This document shows positions 1 to 5,958 of a stretch of DNA of 9,963 nucleotides, piece by piece. The stretch comes from Thermoproteota archaeon (GTDB taxonomy: Archaea > Thermoproteota > Thermoprotei_A > Sulfolobales > Desulfurococcaceae), in the NCBI GenBank assembly GCA_013154205.1, contig JAADCY010000017.1:1-9963 (forward strand). The letters are read 5' to 3'. The notes beneath the pieces are model-generated. The model searched no databases and was not told the origin of the DNA. It saw only the letters and a list, made by a program, of their open reading frames with translations. The position numbers were made by a program, and so were the translations under genes. Numbering within the stretch: the first letter of the stretch is position 1; each line of letters begins with the position of its first letter.

Positions 1-30
1 ACCAGGTATTAAGCATAATGGAGTAGGGCG

Positions 31-44
31 ATAAAATTATAATA
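31..44 (+). promoter_or_regulatory. Probable TATA box of the L13e gene
   Basis: An uninterrupted A/T stretch (ATAAAATTATAATA) lies about 55-65 nt before the L13e start codon. An archaeal TATA box here would place transcript initiation near position 60, giving a leader of roughly 35 nt that contains the ribosome-binding site at 86-90. The leader also holds a small inverted repeat, ATGTA-GAAA-TACAT (66-79). Its five A/T-rich pairs would be weak at high temperature. Assignment rests on composition and spacing only. Confidence 0.4.
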
Positions 45-96
45 AGTATTCCTTGTATCCCGAATATGTAGAAATACATTGTTATGGTGAATACGT

Positions 97-345
97 ATGG
101 CCGAGAAACTAGTTCCACCGGAACCGATAGTGAAGAGACCTATACTGAGAAAGCACGGCGGCCTAGACCAGGGTACAAGGATTGGGAGAGGCTTCAGTAA
201 AGGAGAACTAGAAGCTGTTGGTCTCGACTTCAAGACTGCGATGAAGCTCGGACTAAGAATTGATAAGAGACGGAGAAGCGTTCATGAATGGAACATACAG
301 GCTCTGAAAGAGTATTTGAAGAAAATAGGATATCTGAAAGAGTAA
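97..345 (+). CDS. rpl13e: 50S ribosomal protein L13e (eL13 family)
   Basis: This is the short archaeal form of eukaryotic ribosomal protein eL13, a large-subunit component. The 82-residue product is strongly basic and begins with a proline-rich segment (LVPPEPIVKRP). The family-like core follows: RKHGGLDQGTRIGRGFSKGELEA in two parts around residues 18-40, then the LGLRIDKRRRS segment and a C-terminal helix. The start is well supported: ATG at 97 is preceded by GGTGA (86-90) with a 6-nt spacer, the best kind of match to the archaeal anti-Shine-Dalgarno. Archaeal L13e is mostly confined to Thermoproteota and relatives, so it is the main taxonomic marker here. It appears to be transcribed alone, with a TATA-like element at 31-44 and T-rich sequence just after the stop. 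Identification comes from recognising the protein sequence; the length is as expected for the archaeal family. Confidence 0.93.
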   Translation: MAEKLVPPEPIVKRPILRKHGGLDQGTRIGRGFSKGELEAVGLDFKTAMKLGLRIDKRRRSVHEWNIQALKEYLKKIGYLKE

Positions 346-534
346 AATATTCTTTTAAGACTAGTCTATATGTTCATTATTTAATTCATTATTTTGTAGA
401 CGCGTACATCAATTATTTCGGTGTACAATCTATTTGAACACAGTATATTCTACAACGATCATTATCAAGAGATATTGTAATATTCATTCAAAACAATGAG
501 ATTGCACCGTATAATTAATAATAATTCTGAAGAA
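346..534. other. AT-rich non-coding spacer
   Basis: No credible reading frame or RNA gene is visible here. A short T-run (354-357, within ATTCTTTTAAG) just after the L13e stop could serve as a terminator. A loose dyad, GTACA with TGTAC, flanks an AT-rich loop around 405-426. The A/T-only stretch near 510-525 (TAATTAATAATAATT) could be a TATA element for a transcript beginning near 535-545, at the left edge of the structured region that follows. Confidence 0.5.
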
Positions 535-645
535 TCGTGACCGTTACAATATTAGTGGATGGGTCCTAGGGGGAGTCACCCCTGTTCATCCCATCCCCGT
601 AACGGGGGTGTTACAGGGGTCGGTCATGAATGTCTTTTGACCGAA
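535..645 (+). ncRNA. Candidate structured RNA with two alternative folds
   Basis: This GC-rich island in AT-rich spacer carries nested complementarities that I checked base by base. Fold B has 535-543 with 621-629 (nine pairs, one G-U), 578-585 with 613-620 (eight perfect pairs) and 592-599 with 603-610 (eight pairs, one G-U, UAA loop). The first two stack directly at 620/621. Fold A, which excludes it, has CCGTTAC 541-547 with 599-605, GGATGGG 557-563 with 590-596 and AGGGG 568-572 with 579-583. In fold A the segment 620-626 is free to pair with 638-644 (TCGGTCA/TGACCGA), a hairpin followed by a T-rich tract. I do not recognise the family: it lacks tRNA, SRP, RNase P, convincing C/D-box or H/ACA features. 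Strand is uncertain; plus is preferred because of the A/T box upstream and the T-rich tail downstream. It could be an independent small RNA, a leader, or DNA-level dyads bound by protein. Confidence 0.4.
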
Positions 646-650
646 GGTAT

Positions 651-680
651 TTAATATTTTATTCAACAATAAAATATTGA
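651..680. repeat. Long AT-only inverted repeat (hairpin)
   Basis: AATATTTTATT (653-663) and its exact complement AATAAAATATT (668-678) are separated by CAAC. Outward, position 652 with 679 gives a G-U type pair and 651 with 680 a T-A pair, so the dyad spans 13 positions. It directly follows the GC-rich hairpin at 620-644. The T-rich left arm could act as a terminator for a plus-strand transcript ending around 650-660. Its symmetry would allow the same for the opposite strand. The function is inferred; the repeat itself is exact. Confidence 0.55.
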
Positions 681-688
681 CACTAAGA

Positions 689-706
689 GTGGGAAAGCAA
701 TCCCAC
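689..706. repeat. GTGGGA/TCCCAC hairpin with a third related copy at 773-778
   Basis: GTGGGA (689-694) and TCCCAC (701-706) form a perfect six-pair dyad around a six-base loop (AAGCAA). A second TCCCAC occurs at 773-778, just before the TATA-like element of the next gene, so the left arm has two possible partners about 80 nt apart. No coding sequence covers this region. It could be part of the same structured transcript as 535-645 or a protein-binding site. Confidence 0.45.
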
Positions 707-780
707 AGGATTGGATTTTTCAGTAGAAAATGTTTCAAGATAACTATTGGGTATTCCGAAAACTTTTCTCCGTCCCACAT

Positions 781-788
781 AAATATAT
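781..788 (+). promoter_or_regulatory. TATA-like box upstream of the ribbon-helix-helix gene
   Basis: AAATATAT is a good archaeal TATA-box candidate. It would place transcript initiation near 805-812 and give the downstream gene a 65-75 nt leader. That leader contains two TGATGA/CGATGA-like words (801-806, 831-836) and a strong ribosome-binding site at 865-870. The element is nearly symmetric, so it could also serve the opposite direction. Confidence 0.4.
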
Positions 789-878
789 CATGGGCCTAAC
801 TGATGAGGCTTCAAGAAGCAAACATAATATCGATGAGAGCCCCTAACTAGAAACTCGGCAAGAGCGGAGGATAGAGAA

Positions 879-1223
879 ATGACTCTACCATTATACAATG
901 ATGTAGCTGGGGGTGTCAATAGGATCTCCGACAACATCATGGAGATCTCGATCAGATCACGCAGTAGAGTTGTAAGTGTAAAACTTGATGAAGCCACAGT
1001 ACACATACTTGACAAACAAGTACGAAGGATAAATGCCCGTAGTAGGAGCGAAGTGATAAAAGCATTAATAAAAGCATTTGTCTATGCCATGTCAGAGCTA
1101 GAATCCCGCACTAATAGCGAGCCATACAGGTTAAAAATAGTTGTTAGTGTAGAAGACGAGTTTACGGGCAAGACAGGTAAAGTGATAGTGAAGTTGCCTG
1201 ATACAGGAATTGTTGAGTACTAG
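879..1223 (+). CDS. Ribbon-helix-helix (CopG/MetJ-like) DNA-binding protein
   Basis: This 114-residue protein is probably a dimeric transcriptional regulator. Residues about 27-70 fit the ribbon-helix-helix pattern: a short strand (RVVSVKLDE), a helix (ATVHILDKQVRRI), a turn with the characteristic R-S-R-S-E, then a second helix (VIKALIKAFVYAMSE). Members bind DNA by inserting the paired strands into the major groove. The C-terminal 30 residues (about 85-114) alternate hydrophobic and charged positions and may be a small strand-rich effector or dimerisation segment. The N-terminal 26 residues match nothing I recognise. The start at 879 is supported by CGGAGG at 865-870 with an 8-nt spacer. 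The internal ATG at 939 would start nearer the domain but has no ribosome-binding site. The target is unknown; autoregulation through the dyads at 535-706 is possible but unproven. Confidence 0.75.
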   Translation: MTLPLYNDVAGGVNRISDNIMEISIRSRSRVVSVKLDEATVHILDKQVRRINARSRSEVIKALIKAFVYAMSELESRTNSEPYRLKIVVSVEDEFTGKTGKVIVKLPDTGIVEY

Positions 1224-1243
1224 TATAATAGCATGTATTATTC

Positions 1244-1306
1244 CTTATGCATAAGATATAATGGAGTATTAGCTAGGATTCCGAATCGATAATATCTCAT
1301 TACTCC
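1244..1306. terminator. Dyad-rich gap between convergent genes
   Basis: The 76-nt gap between the convergent regulators holds a perfect 12-bp palindrome, CTTATGCATAAG (1244-1255); a near-perfect dyad, GATTC-C-GAATC (1277-1287); and GGAGTA (1263-1268) complementary to TACTCC (1301-1306), which already lies inside the minus-strand gene's end. Such symmetry is compatible with a bidirectional transcription end, but no long U-tract is present. The role is inferred. Confidence 0.3.
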
Positions 1307-1692
1307 TTAGGCTTCTCTTCTGGCTCAGCCTTCTTAAGCTTCTCCACAATAAGCCTCACTATGTCGGCTGGTAGGCTAATCTGATGTGCCAGCTGCTCTA
1401 TGGGGACACCACCGTATTCTTCTAGAGCTTCTTTGACCGCAGTGATAGCTTCGATATAATAGACTTTTCTGCTTATCCTTCTCCTTGCTATTAATCCTAG
1501 TCTGTTGAGCTCGGCCAGATATCTTGACTCTATAGTCCTCGGCCTACCGGTAACCTTGGCTAGATCTTCGGCTGTTGCTTTCTTGAGGTCTATAACTGCT
1601 TTTAGAGTTCGCCACAGTGGCGGTGAGAGGATAATTCCTCTTTTCATAAGAAACCTTATATCGTATATACTACAGAATTCCTCATTCGACAT
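1300..1692 (-). CDS. Winged helix-turn-helix transcriptional regulator
   Basis: This 130-residue protein is likely a DNA-binding regulator. Residues about 22-80 read as a winged helix: helix 1 (PPLWRTLKAVIDLKKA), helix 2 (TAEDLAKVTG), recognition helix (RTIESRYLAELNRLGLI) and a basic wing (ARRRISRKVYYI). The rest has a helix (AVKEALEEYG) and a stretch around 95-121 (PIEQLAHQISLPADIVRLIVEKLKK) that looks like a second, smaller helix-turn-helix. The tail is charged (EPEEKPKE). The fold resembles ArsR/TrmB-type archaeal regulators, but the subfamily is not clear to me. The ATG start has only a weak GGGG element (1701-1704) 8 nt upstream. It is convergent with the ribbon-helix-helix gene, so the two regulators are not co-transcribed. 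There is no metal-binding cysteine cluster; a single Cys lies near the N-terminus. Confidence 0.72.
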   Translation of the reverse strand: MSNEEFCSIYDIRFLMKRGIILSPPLWRTLKAVIDLKKATAEDLAKVTGRPRTIESRYLAELNRLGLIARRRISRKVYYIEAITAVKEALEEYGGVPIEQLAHQISLPADIVRLIVEKLKKAEPEEKPKE

Positions 1693-1994
1693 AGTTATAT
1701 CCCCTTCGTTATCCTCTTCAACAACCTTTATTTTGTTTTATTGCTTAAATAATTTTCTCCTTTTCCATTAAGATGTTGTATTGTATTATTAAGTTATACA
1801 GTTTCTGTATGAATTTATTGATCTATATTCTAATTCTTGTTCTCTATAAATCATTAATAATTATATGGTACTGTTATGTAGTAATATAACATATAATGAA
1901 TACAGAATACTATATAGTTTGTCTAGCCCTAGGCAAAAGATAAAACATATACTATAATACTTGGAAAAATAATACCTAAAGATATTGAGGCGAG
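1693..1994. other. AT-rich divergent intergenic region
   Basis: This 302-nt gap must hold the promoters of the winged-helix gene (leftward) and the DUF47 gene (rightward). It contains several short dyads: ATACAG-TTT-CTGTAT (1796-1810), the perfect 10-bp palindrome ACTATATAGT (1909-1918) and CCTAGG within 1921-1932. The leftward promoter may use the A/T-rich stretch near 1730-1750. I see no open reading frame or recognisable RNA gene. Confidence 0.5.
1941..1957 (+). promoter_or_regulatory. Probable TATA region of the DUF47 gene
   Basis: TAAAACATATACTATAA is the most TATA-like stretch upstream of the DUF47 gene. It would give transcript initiation near 1974 and a leader of about 20-27 nt that includes the GAGG element at 1987-1990. 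The exact box cannot be fixed because the whole area is A/T-rich. Confidence 0.35.
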
Positions 1995-2666
1995 ATGAAT
2001 ATGAGCTCCTGGTCTTGGCTTGCAGGCAGAAGATTAAAGGAGATCGTTAACAAGAGTTTCAAGCACCTAGAACTAGTTAACAATGTTGTTTCACTACTAG
2101 ACGAGATAATAGATGATCTCATAAAGAACAATATCGAAGAAGGTTTACAGAAATTTGATGATTTGAACAAAATGGAGGAAAAAGCCGACGTAGTAAAACG
2201 AGAAATATTCGTCGAGCTAAGAAGCGGCTACATACATCCCCTCGACCGTGAAGACCTATTAAGACTCATACTCACAGCAGACGATATAGCGGCATATGCG
2301 AAGGCTGCTGCTCGACGCATAGTCATAATACATAAGCTAGGCTACAAGATGCCCGAAGAACTACTCAAAATACTGAAGCAGATGACGGACAAGATAGTGG
2401 ACGCGTCAAAACTAGTTATTGAAGCAGTCAATATGATAGGCCAGGACCCCTCTAAGGCATTATCGATAACGCATGAGATAGAGGATATAGAGGAGAGCGT
2501 CGATGATCTGAGGATGGAGGCCTACAAGTTCCTATACAAGATGTGTAAGGACAGAATGGGTATAGAATGCATACTCTACAAAGAAGTCATAGATGATATC
2601 GAGAACACCAGTGATCGCTGTGAAGATACCGCTGACGTCATAAGAATGATCGCAGTATCCATATAG
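1995..2666 (+). CDS. DUF47 family protein (PhoU-like, phosphate-transport accessory)
   Basis: This is a 223-residue, all-helical cytoplasmic protein of the DUF47 (TIGR00153) family, which is structurally PhoU-like. Family members often sit beside Pit phosphate transporters and are thought to modulate them. The PhoU-type metal-ligand pattern E-x3-D recurs: around residues 61-65 (EEKAD), 166-170 (EESVD) and 203-214 (ENTSDRCEDTAD, giving E203/D207 and E210/D214). The duplicated three-helix arrangement and the length are normal. No Pit transporter, PstSCAB component or other phosphate gene is visible here, so its partner, if any, lies elsewhere. Two starts are possible. ATG at 1995 is only 4 nt after GAGG (1987-1990), whereas ATG at 2001 (MSSWSWL) has a 10-nt spacer and may be the true start. 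Confidence 0.85.
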   Translation: MNMSSWSWLAGRRLKEIVNKSFKHLELVNNVVSLLDEIIDDLIKNNIEEGLQKFDDLNKMEEKADVVKREIFVELRSGYIHPLDREDLLRLILTADDIAAYAKAAARRIVIIHKLGYKMPEELLKILKQMTDKIVDASKLVIEAVNMIGQDPSKALSITHEIEDIEESVDDLRMEAYKFLYKMCKDRMGIECILYKEVIDDIENTSDRCEDTADVIRMIAVSI

Positions 2667-2688
2667 CTCTAGGAAATGGGGAAGCTGT

Positions 2689-2717
2689 AAAAAGATTTCA
2701 TTTAACACCTTCGTATT
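2689..2717. terminator. Possible terminators between convergent DUF47 and aminopeptidase genes
   Basis: The 81-nt convergent gap has a five-T run on the minus strand (2689-2693) downstream of the aminopeptidase stop. It also has a T-rich tract on the plus strand (2713-2718) downstream of the DUF47 stop. Archaeal termination often needs only such U-tracts, but these are short and no supporting hairpin is obvious. Confidence 0.3.
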
Positions 2718-2747
2718 TTATATGTTCGGCTAATCATGTCTCCCTAC

Positions 2748-4277
2748 TTATTGTTTCTTACCAAGGAATTTCTCAATAATATAATGTATTAGTAGTCTGA
2801 CACCATAACCTGTAGCGCTGTCGCGGTAGTAGGGCTTCTTCGGCATACCGTTCTCGATATAGGCTACGCCAGCTATGTCTATGTGGGCCCATCTGCTCTG
2901 GTCTTCGAGGAACTTGCTTAGAAACGCAGCAGCAGTTATAGCACCGGCTGGCCTGCCGCCTATATTATTAGTGTCCGCAATACTACTTTTCAGCTGATCA
3001 TAATATTCTTTCCACAACGGCATTCTCCACAGCTTCTCACCTGTCTTCAACCCTATTTCATAGAGATCCTTGGCCAGCTCGTCGTCCTTAGTGAAGAGCC
3101 CTGCAGCATATTTTCCTAACGCTATGACTATCGCTCCGGTCAAGGTGGCGAAATCGAAGATCTTTGCTGGCCTATAGGTCTTCTCTAGATAGGATAGCGC
3201 GTCTGCCATGATTATTCTTCCCTCAGCATCGGTATTGCCGACCTCAACGGTTAAGCCATTATACATCTTGATGATATCGCGCGGCTTGTAAGCCTTGGGT
3301 CCTGGCAGATTCTCCACGGCAGGTAAAGCTACTACTATGTTAACGGGTAGCCTAAGTGATGCAGCCGCCTTGATTATCCCTAGAGCAGCTGCTCCTCCGC
3401 ACTTATCATACTTCATCCTCTCCATTGACTGTGGCGGCTTAAGATCGAGGCCTCCTGCATCAAAAGTAACGGTTTTGCCGACGATACCAATATCCCATTC
3501 ATCGGCTTCTCTGCCCTTGTACTCGAGTATTATCAGTCTTGGAGGTACTCCGCCGCCGCTACCCACTGCTAGGATCCCGTTCATCCCCATGCGCTTAAGA
3601 TCCTCTACGTGGAATACTTTTATTCCTAGACCATAGGCTTCGGCGAGCTTTCTAGCCTCCTTCTCTATTCCCTCAGGGCTCATCTGAGTGCTCGGCGTAT
3701 CCGCTACTAGTCTAGCATAGTTTACCGCATCAGCAATTAGTGTAGACTTCTTAATGATCTCGTCTGCACCGCTTATCTCGTCAGGGAAAACTATGGTTAT
3801 GGATTTGAGGGTCTTCTCCTTACGCTCCCGTGCCTTGAACACCTCACCGGGATCATATAGTGCCATCTCAGCCGCTTCAATACACTGGCCTAGAACCTCA
3901 CCTGGATCAAGGTCTAAGGACTTATCATAGTACAGTACTATGTCTCTCGCCTTCAAATTCTCTAACTCTCTCACGATCTTACCGCACGCTATTCTGATAG
4001 ATTCAAGGCTCGGCTTCTCTCCGAGACCAGCGAGTACGAGCCGTGCGTAATCTTTTGGTAAATAAGTGATCCTAATCTCTCCTTCATCAGCCTTGAAATC
4101 TCCCTGGCTAATTATCTTGTCGATAATGTCTCGATAGCTCTCCATGACAATATCCGGTACGACAGGCTTACCATCGCTCTGCGGGACTAGAACAGCGAGA
4201 GTATCTGCCTCCAGCCCTAATGGTGTACCCTGCCTAAACATGTAGCTAAGCCTAGCCATGACTAGGTCACCAATCAT
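2748..4277 (-). CDS. pepA: Leucyl aminopeptidase (M17 family, cytosolic)
   Basis: A two-metal exopeptidase that removes N-terminal residues, preferably leucine, from peptides in the cytoplasm; M17 enzymes are usually hexameric. All catalytic-domain signatures are present: GKTVTFDAGG-LDLKP (K268, D273, K280), MKYD (D291) and NTDAEGRIIMADAL (D350, E352, R354), followed by DFATLTGA. These match the metal ligands and catalytic Lys/Arg of Escherichia coli PepA. The N-terminal macrodomain-like half (about 1-180) is divergent, as is usual. The length of 509 is normal. Two starts compete. ATG at 4277 would be nearly leaderless behind the TATA-like element at 4296-4305. ATG at 4259 (MARLSYMF) has a textbook GGTGA on the minus strand at 4267-4271 with a 7-nt spacer, and I favour it. 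The gene lies 51 nt after the exported-protein gene but probably has its own promoter. Confidence 0.95.
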   Translation of the reverse strand: MIGDLVMARLSYMFRQGTPLGLEADTLAVLVPQSDGKPVVPDIVMESYRDIIDKIISQGDFKADEGEIRITYLPKDYARLVLAGLGEKPSLESIRIACGKIVRELENLKARDIVLYYDKSLDLDPGEVLGQCIEAAEMALYDPGEVFKARERKEKTLKSITIVFPDEISGADEIIKKSTLIADAVNYARLVADTPSTQMSPEGIEKEARKLAEAYGLGIKVFHVEDLKRMGMNGILAVGSGGGVPPRLIILEYKGREADEWDIGIVGKTVTFDAGGLDLKPPQSMERMKYDKCGGAAALGIIKAAASLRLPVNIVVALPAVENLPGPKAYKPRDIIKMYNGLTVEVGNTDAEGRIIMADALSYLEKTYRPAKIFDFATLTGAIVIALGKYAAGLFTKDDELAKDLYEIGLKTGEKLWRMPLWKEYYDQLKSSIADTNNIGGRPAGAITAAAFLSKFLEDQSRWAHIDIAGVAYIENGMPKKPYYRDSATGYGVRLLIHYIIEKFLGKKQ

Positions 4278-4295
4278 ATATCATATGGTTTACAA

Positions 4296-4305
4296 GGTAA
4301 TAAAG
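4296..4305 (-). promoter_or_regulatory. TATA-like promoter element of the aminopeptidase gene
   Basis: Read on the minus strand, CTTTATTACC lies about 24 nt before the upstream ATG (4277) and about 42 nt before the downstream ATG (4259). The predicted transcript would begin near 4275. That either makes the long form leaderless or leaves a leader of about 16 nt carrying GGTGA for the short form. Confidence 0.45.
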
Positions 4306-4328
4306 ACGGGCCGGATTATTGTTGAAGC

Positions 4329-5915
4329 CTAGAAAAGACTTGATCTCGGCGGACAATGATCGATGACCAAGTGCTCCTCGACAGTAGTATTTAGTCCCAA
4401 AAGATTCATAGAAGTAACAATTATATCATACCTACCATCAGGCAATCCATATTCAAGATCGATATTCGCCACATGTTTATCTGGTAAATAATATGTGAAT
4501 GACTTATCAATAGCTGCTCCCCTAATCCTGACGACAACTAGTATAATGCCCGATTCATTATCACTGGTCTTGATCCTTAGGGCGAGTGCTCTACTAACAC
4601 CATTGTTGCTCTGTAGATAAATGTTGAGAACAGGGGGTGTATTATCACGGGGGCCATAATAGGATATATTGTACATGTATAGAATCCCTCTACTTATTCC
4701 AATGATAAAACATTGATTACTACTATGGATAACGCCTAATACATACAGTCCTTCTAGACCAGTATTTATCCTCCATTTGAAAAGAGATGCAAGACTCACT
4801 AGAACACCAGTACCGTTATCCATGAACAGTACCTCTTGGCCTCCATCACCATTAATATCCGGGAGGACGATGGGGATTCCCTGGAATGGTAGGCTGATGA
4901 TTCTCCAGCGCTCCCCCGTTAACACATCATATATGCCTAGCTCCCCAGCGTTGTCAGCGACGAGCAGTTTGTTGAGGGAAACCGCTAAGCCCGATAACGC
5001 GTTGAGTTTTTTCACGTAGAGTTCCCGGTAAACACCCATCAAGTAAGCATATAGTATACTCCCCGTGTGTCCTAAGAAAGAATATGTCTGACCCAAAACT
5101 AGTCCTAGAACACGATTGCCGTGATCTACCAGTATGGCTTTAACGGGTATGATGTTTGTTAGGGTTACGCTGAGTACGTATTTATCATAGGAGAGGTTTA
5201 TTCTGGCTGTAAATCTTGATCTGATCTCATCCTTGTGTAAGGCGATCGTTAACGATGTACCCGGCATCACCGCGCCAGATCTTTCTAGTCGAGAAACTAC
5301 TGTTACAGGTGCATCAACAGCGGTATAAGCCATTTCATCATTATTGATTATCTGGAAATTATTGTTCTTAATGTTCCATTCTATAATGATGGATGAGAAG
5401 TTCTCGCTGGAGAGACTGATCCTGTACAGGTAAAACACTACTGTCTGATTAACTATTCGGAATCCCTTCGATAATCGATAGCCTAAGGGTATGCGTAGTT
5501 CTGGGCCCTTATACAAGGTTTTGTTTATCCAGTAATATGGAGTGATAATATAGCTGTCATTCACAAGTCTATACTCAACAACTAATAGTGCCAATACTGT
5601 TTGATTAAATCCCAATGTATAGTTCAGCATATAATTAGATCTCATACGGAATACTGTCACGTTATATAGTGGAACCAATATCAGTATTTGGCTTCGAGAA
5701 CCTATAATGATATAATATGTATTATTGCACCAGACGATCTTATCCGTCACGTTCTCCATATCTATCTTAACAGTGAGCGTCTTATTCAAAACATAATGGC
5801 CCGGGGGAATCTCTACTTTGTTTTCAGCAAATACAACAATATGGGGAAAACATTGTGGTAAAACCATGAAAAGGATCATAAGGACGAATACGATCCTTTT
5901 CCCCAATATGTACAC
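4329..5915 (-). CDS. Exported protein with propeller-like core and Ig-like C-terminal domain
   Basis: This 528-residue protein of unknown function is probably secreted or cell-surface. The N-terminus is a signal peptide: basic GKR, then a hydrophobic stretch to about residue 29, with likely cleavage near VFA-EN. About 15 N-x-S/T sequons are spread over the mature chain, fitting a heavily N-glycosylated extracellular archaeal protein. Residues about 300-415 contain repeat-like blade segments. One is LPDINGDGGQEVLFMDNGTG, a DxNxDG calcium-loop/FG-GAP (VCBS) motif typical of beta-propellers. From about 425 (DNTPPVLNIYL) an Ig-like domain begins. The last ten residues (VIDHCPPRSSLF) resemble the linker opening another Ig-like unit, so the chain seems to stop early. 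No C-terminal membrane anchor or lipobox is seen. The start is GTG with an in-frame stop five codons upstream and no clear ribosome-binding site. The 43-nt gap to the permease suggests co-transcription with the ABC genes. Confidence 0.7.
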   Translation of the reverse strand: MYILGKRIVFVLMILFMVLPQCFPHIVVFAENKVEIPPGHYVLNKTLTVKIDMENVTDKIVWCNNTYYIIIGSRSQILILVPLYNVTVFRMRSNYMLNYTLGFNQTVLALLVVEYRLVNDSYIITPYYWINKTLYKGPELRIPLGYRLSKGFRIVNQTVVFYLYRISLSSENFSSIIIEWNIKNNNFQIINNDEMAYTAVDAPVTVVSRLERSGAVMPGTSLTIALHKDEIRSRFTARINLSYDKYVLSVTLTNIIPVKAILVDHGNRVLGLVLGQTYSFLGHTGSILYAYLMGVYRELYVKKLNALSGLAVSLNKLLVADNAGELGIYDVLTGERWRIISLPFQGIPIVLPDINGDGGQEVLFMDNGTGVLVSLASLFKWRINTGLEGLYVLGVIHSSNQCFIIGISRGILYMYNISYYGPRDNTPPVLNIYLQSNNGVSRALALRIKTSDNESGIILVVVRIRGAAIDKSFTYYLPDKHVANIDLEYGLPDGRYDIIVTSMNLLGLNTTVEEHLVIDHCPPRSSLF

Positions 5916-5958
5916 CGGGATAAAAAATCATGTAGACAGAGGATTAAAACAGGTTCTG

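Noticed and set aside
535..630. Fluoride-type riboswitch or tRNA-like element
   Set aside because: GGATGGG and GTTCATCC words are suggestive, but the conserved single-stranded residues of the fluoride aptamer and a cloverleaf with T- and D-arms cannot be built.
586..780. 64-codon open frame on the minus strand
   Set aside because: It covers exactly the dyad-rich island, has no ribosome-binding site, and its translation follows the palindromes without domain-like composition.
800..850. Possible C/D-box guide RNA (TGATGA at 801-806, CGATGA at 831-836)
   Set aside because: No CUGA box occurs at the expected spacing after either C-like box, and the words lie in the leader of the ribbon-helix-helix gene.
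346..878. Replication origin
   Set aside because: The gap is AT-rich with GC palindromes, but no ORB-like TTCCAGTGGAAAC plus G-string repeats and no cdc6/orc1 gene are present.
1258..1268. Eleven-base repeat ATAATGGAGTA shared with positions 15-25
   Set aside because: A single pair of 11-mers in AT-rich spacer is near chance expectation, and the flanks differ.
1909..1918. Palindrome ACTATATAGT as an operator
   Set aside because: A/T-only palindromes of this length are common in such spacer; no second copy or clear promoter relation supports a site.
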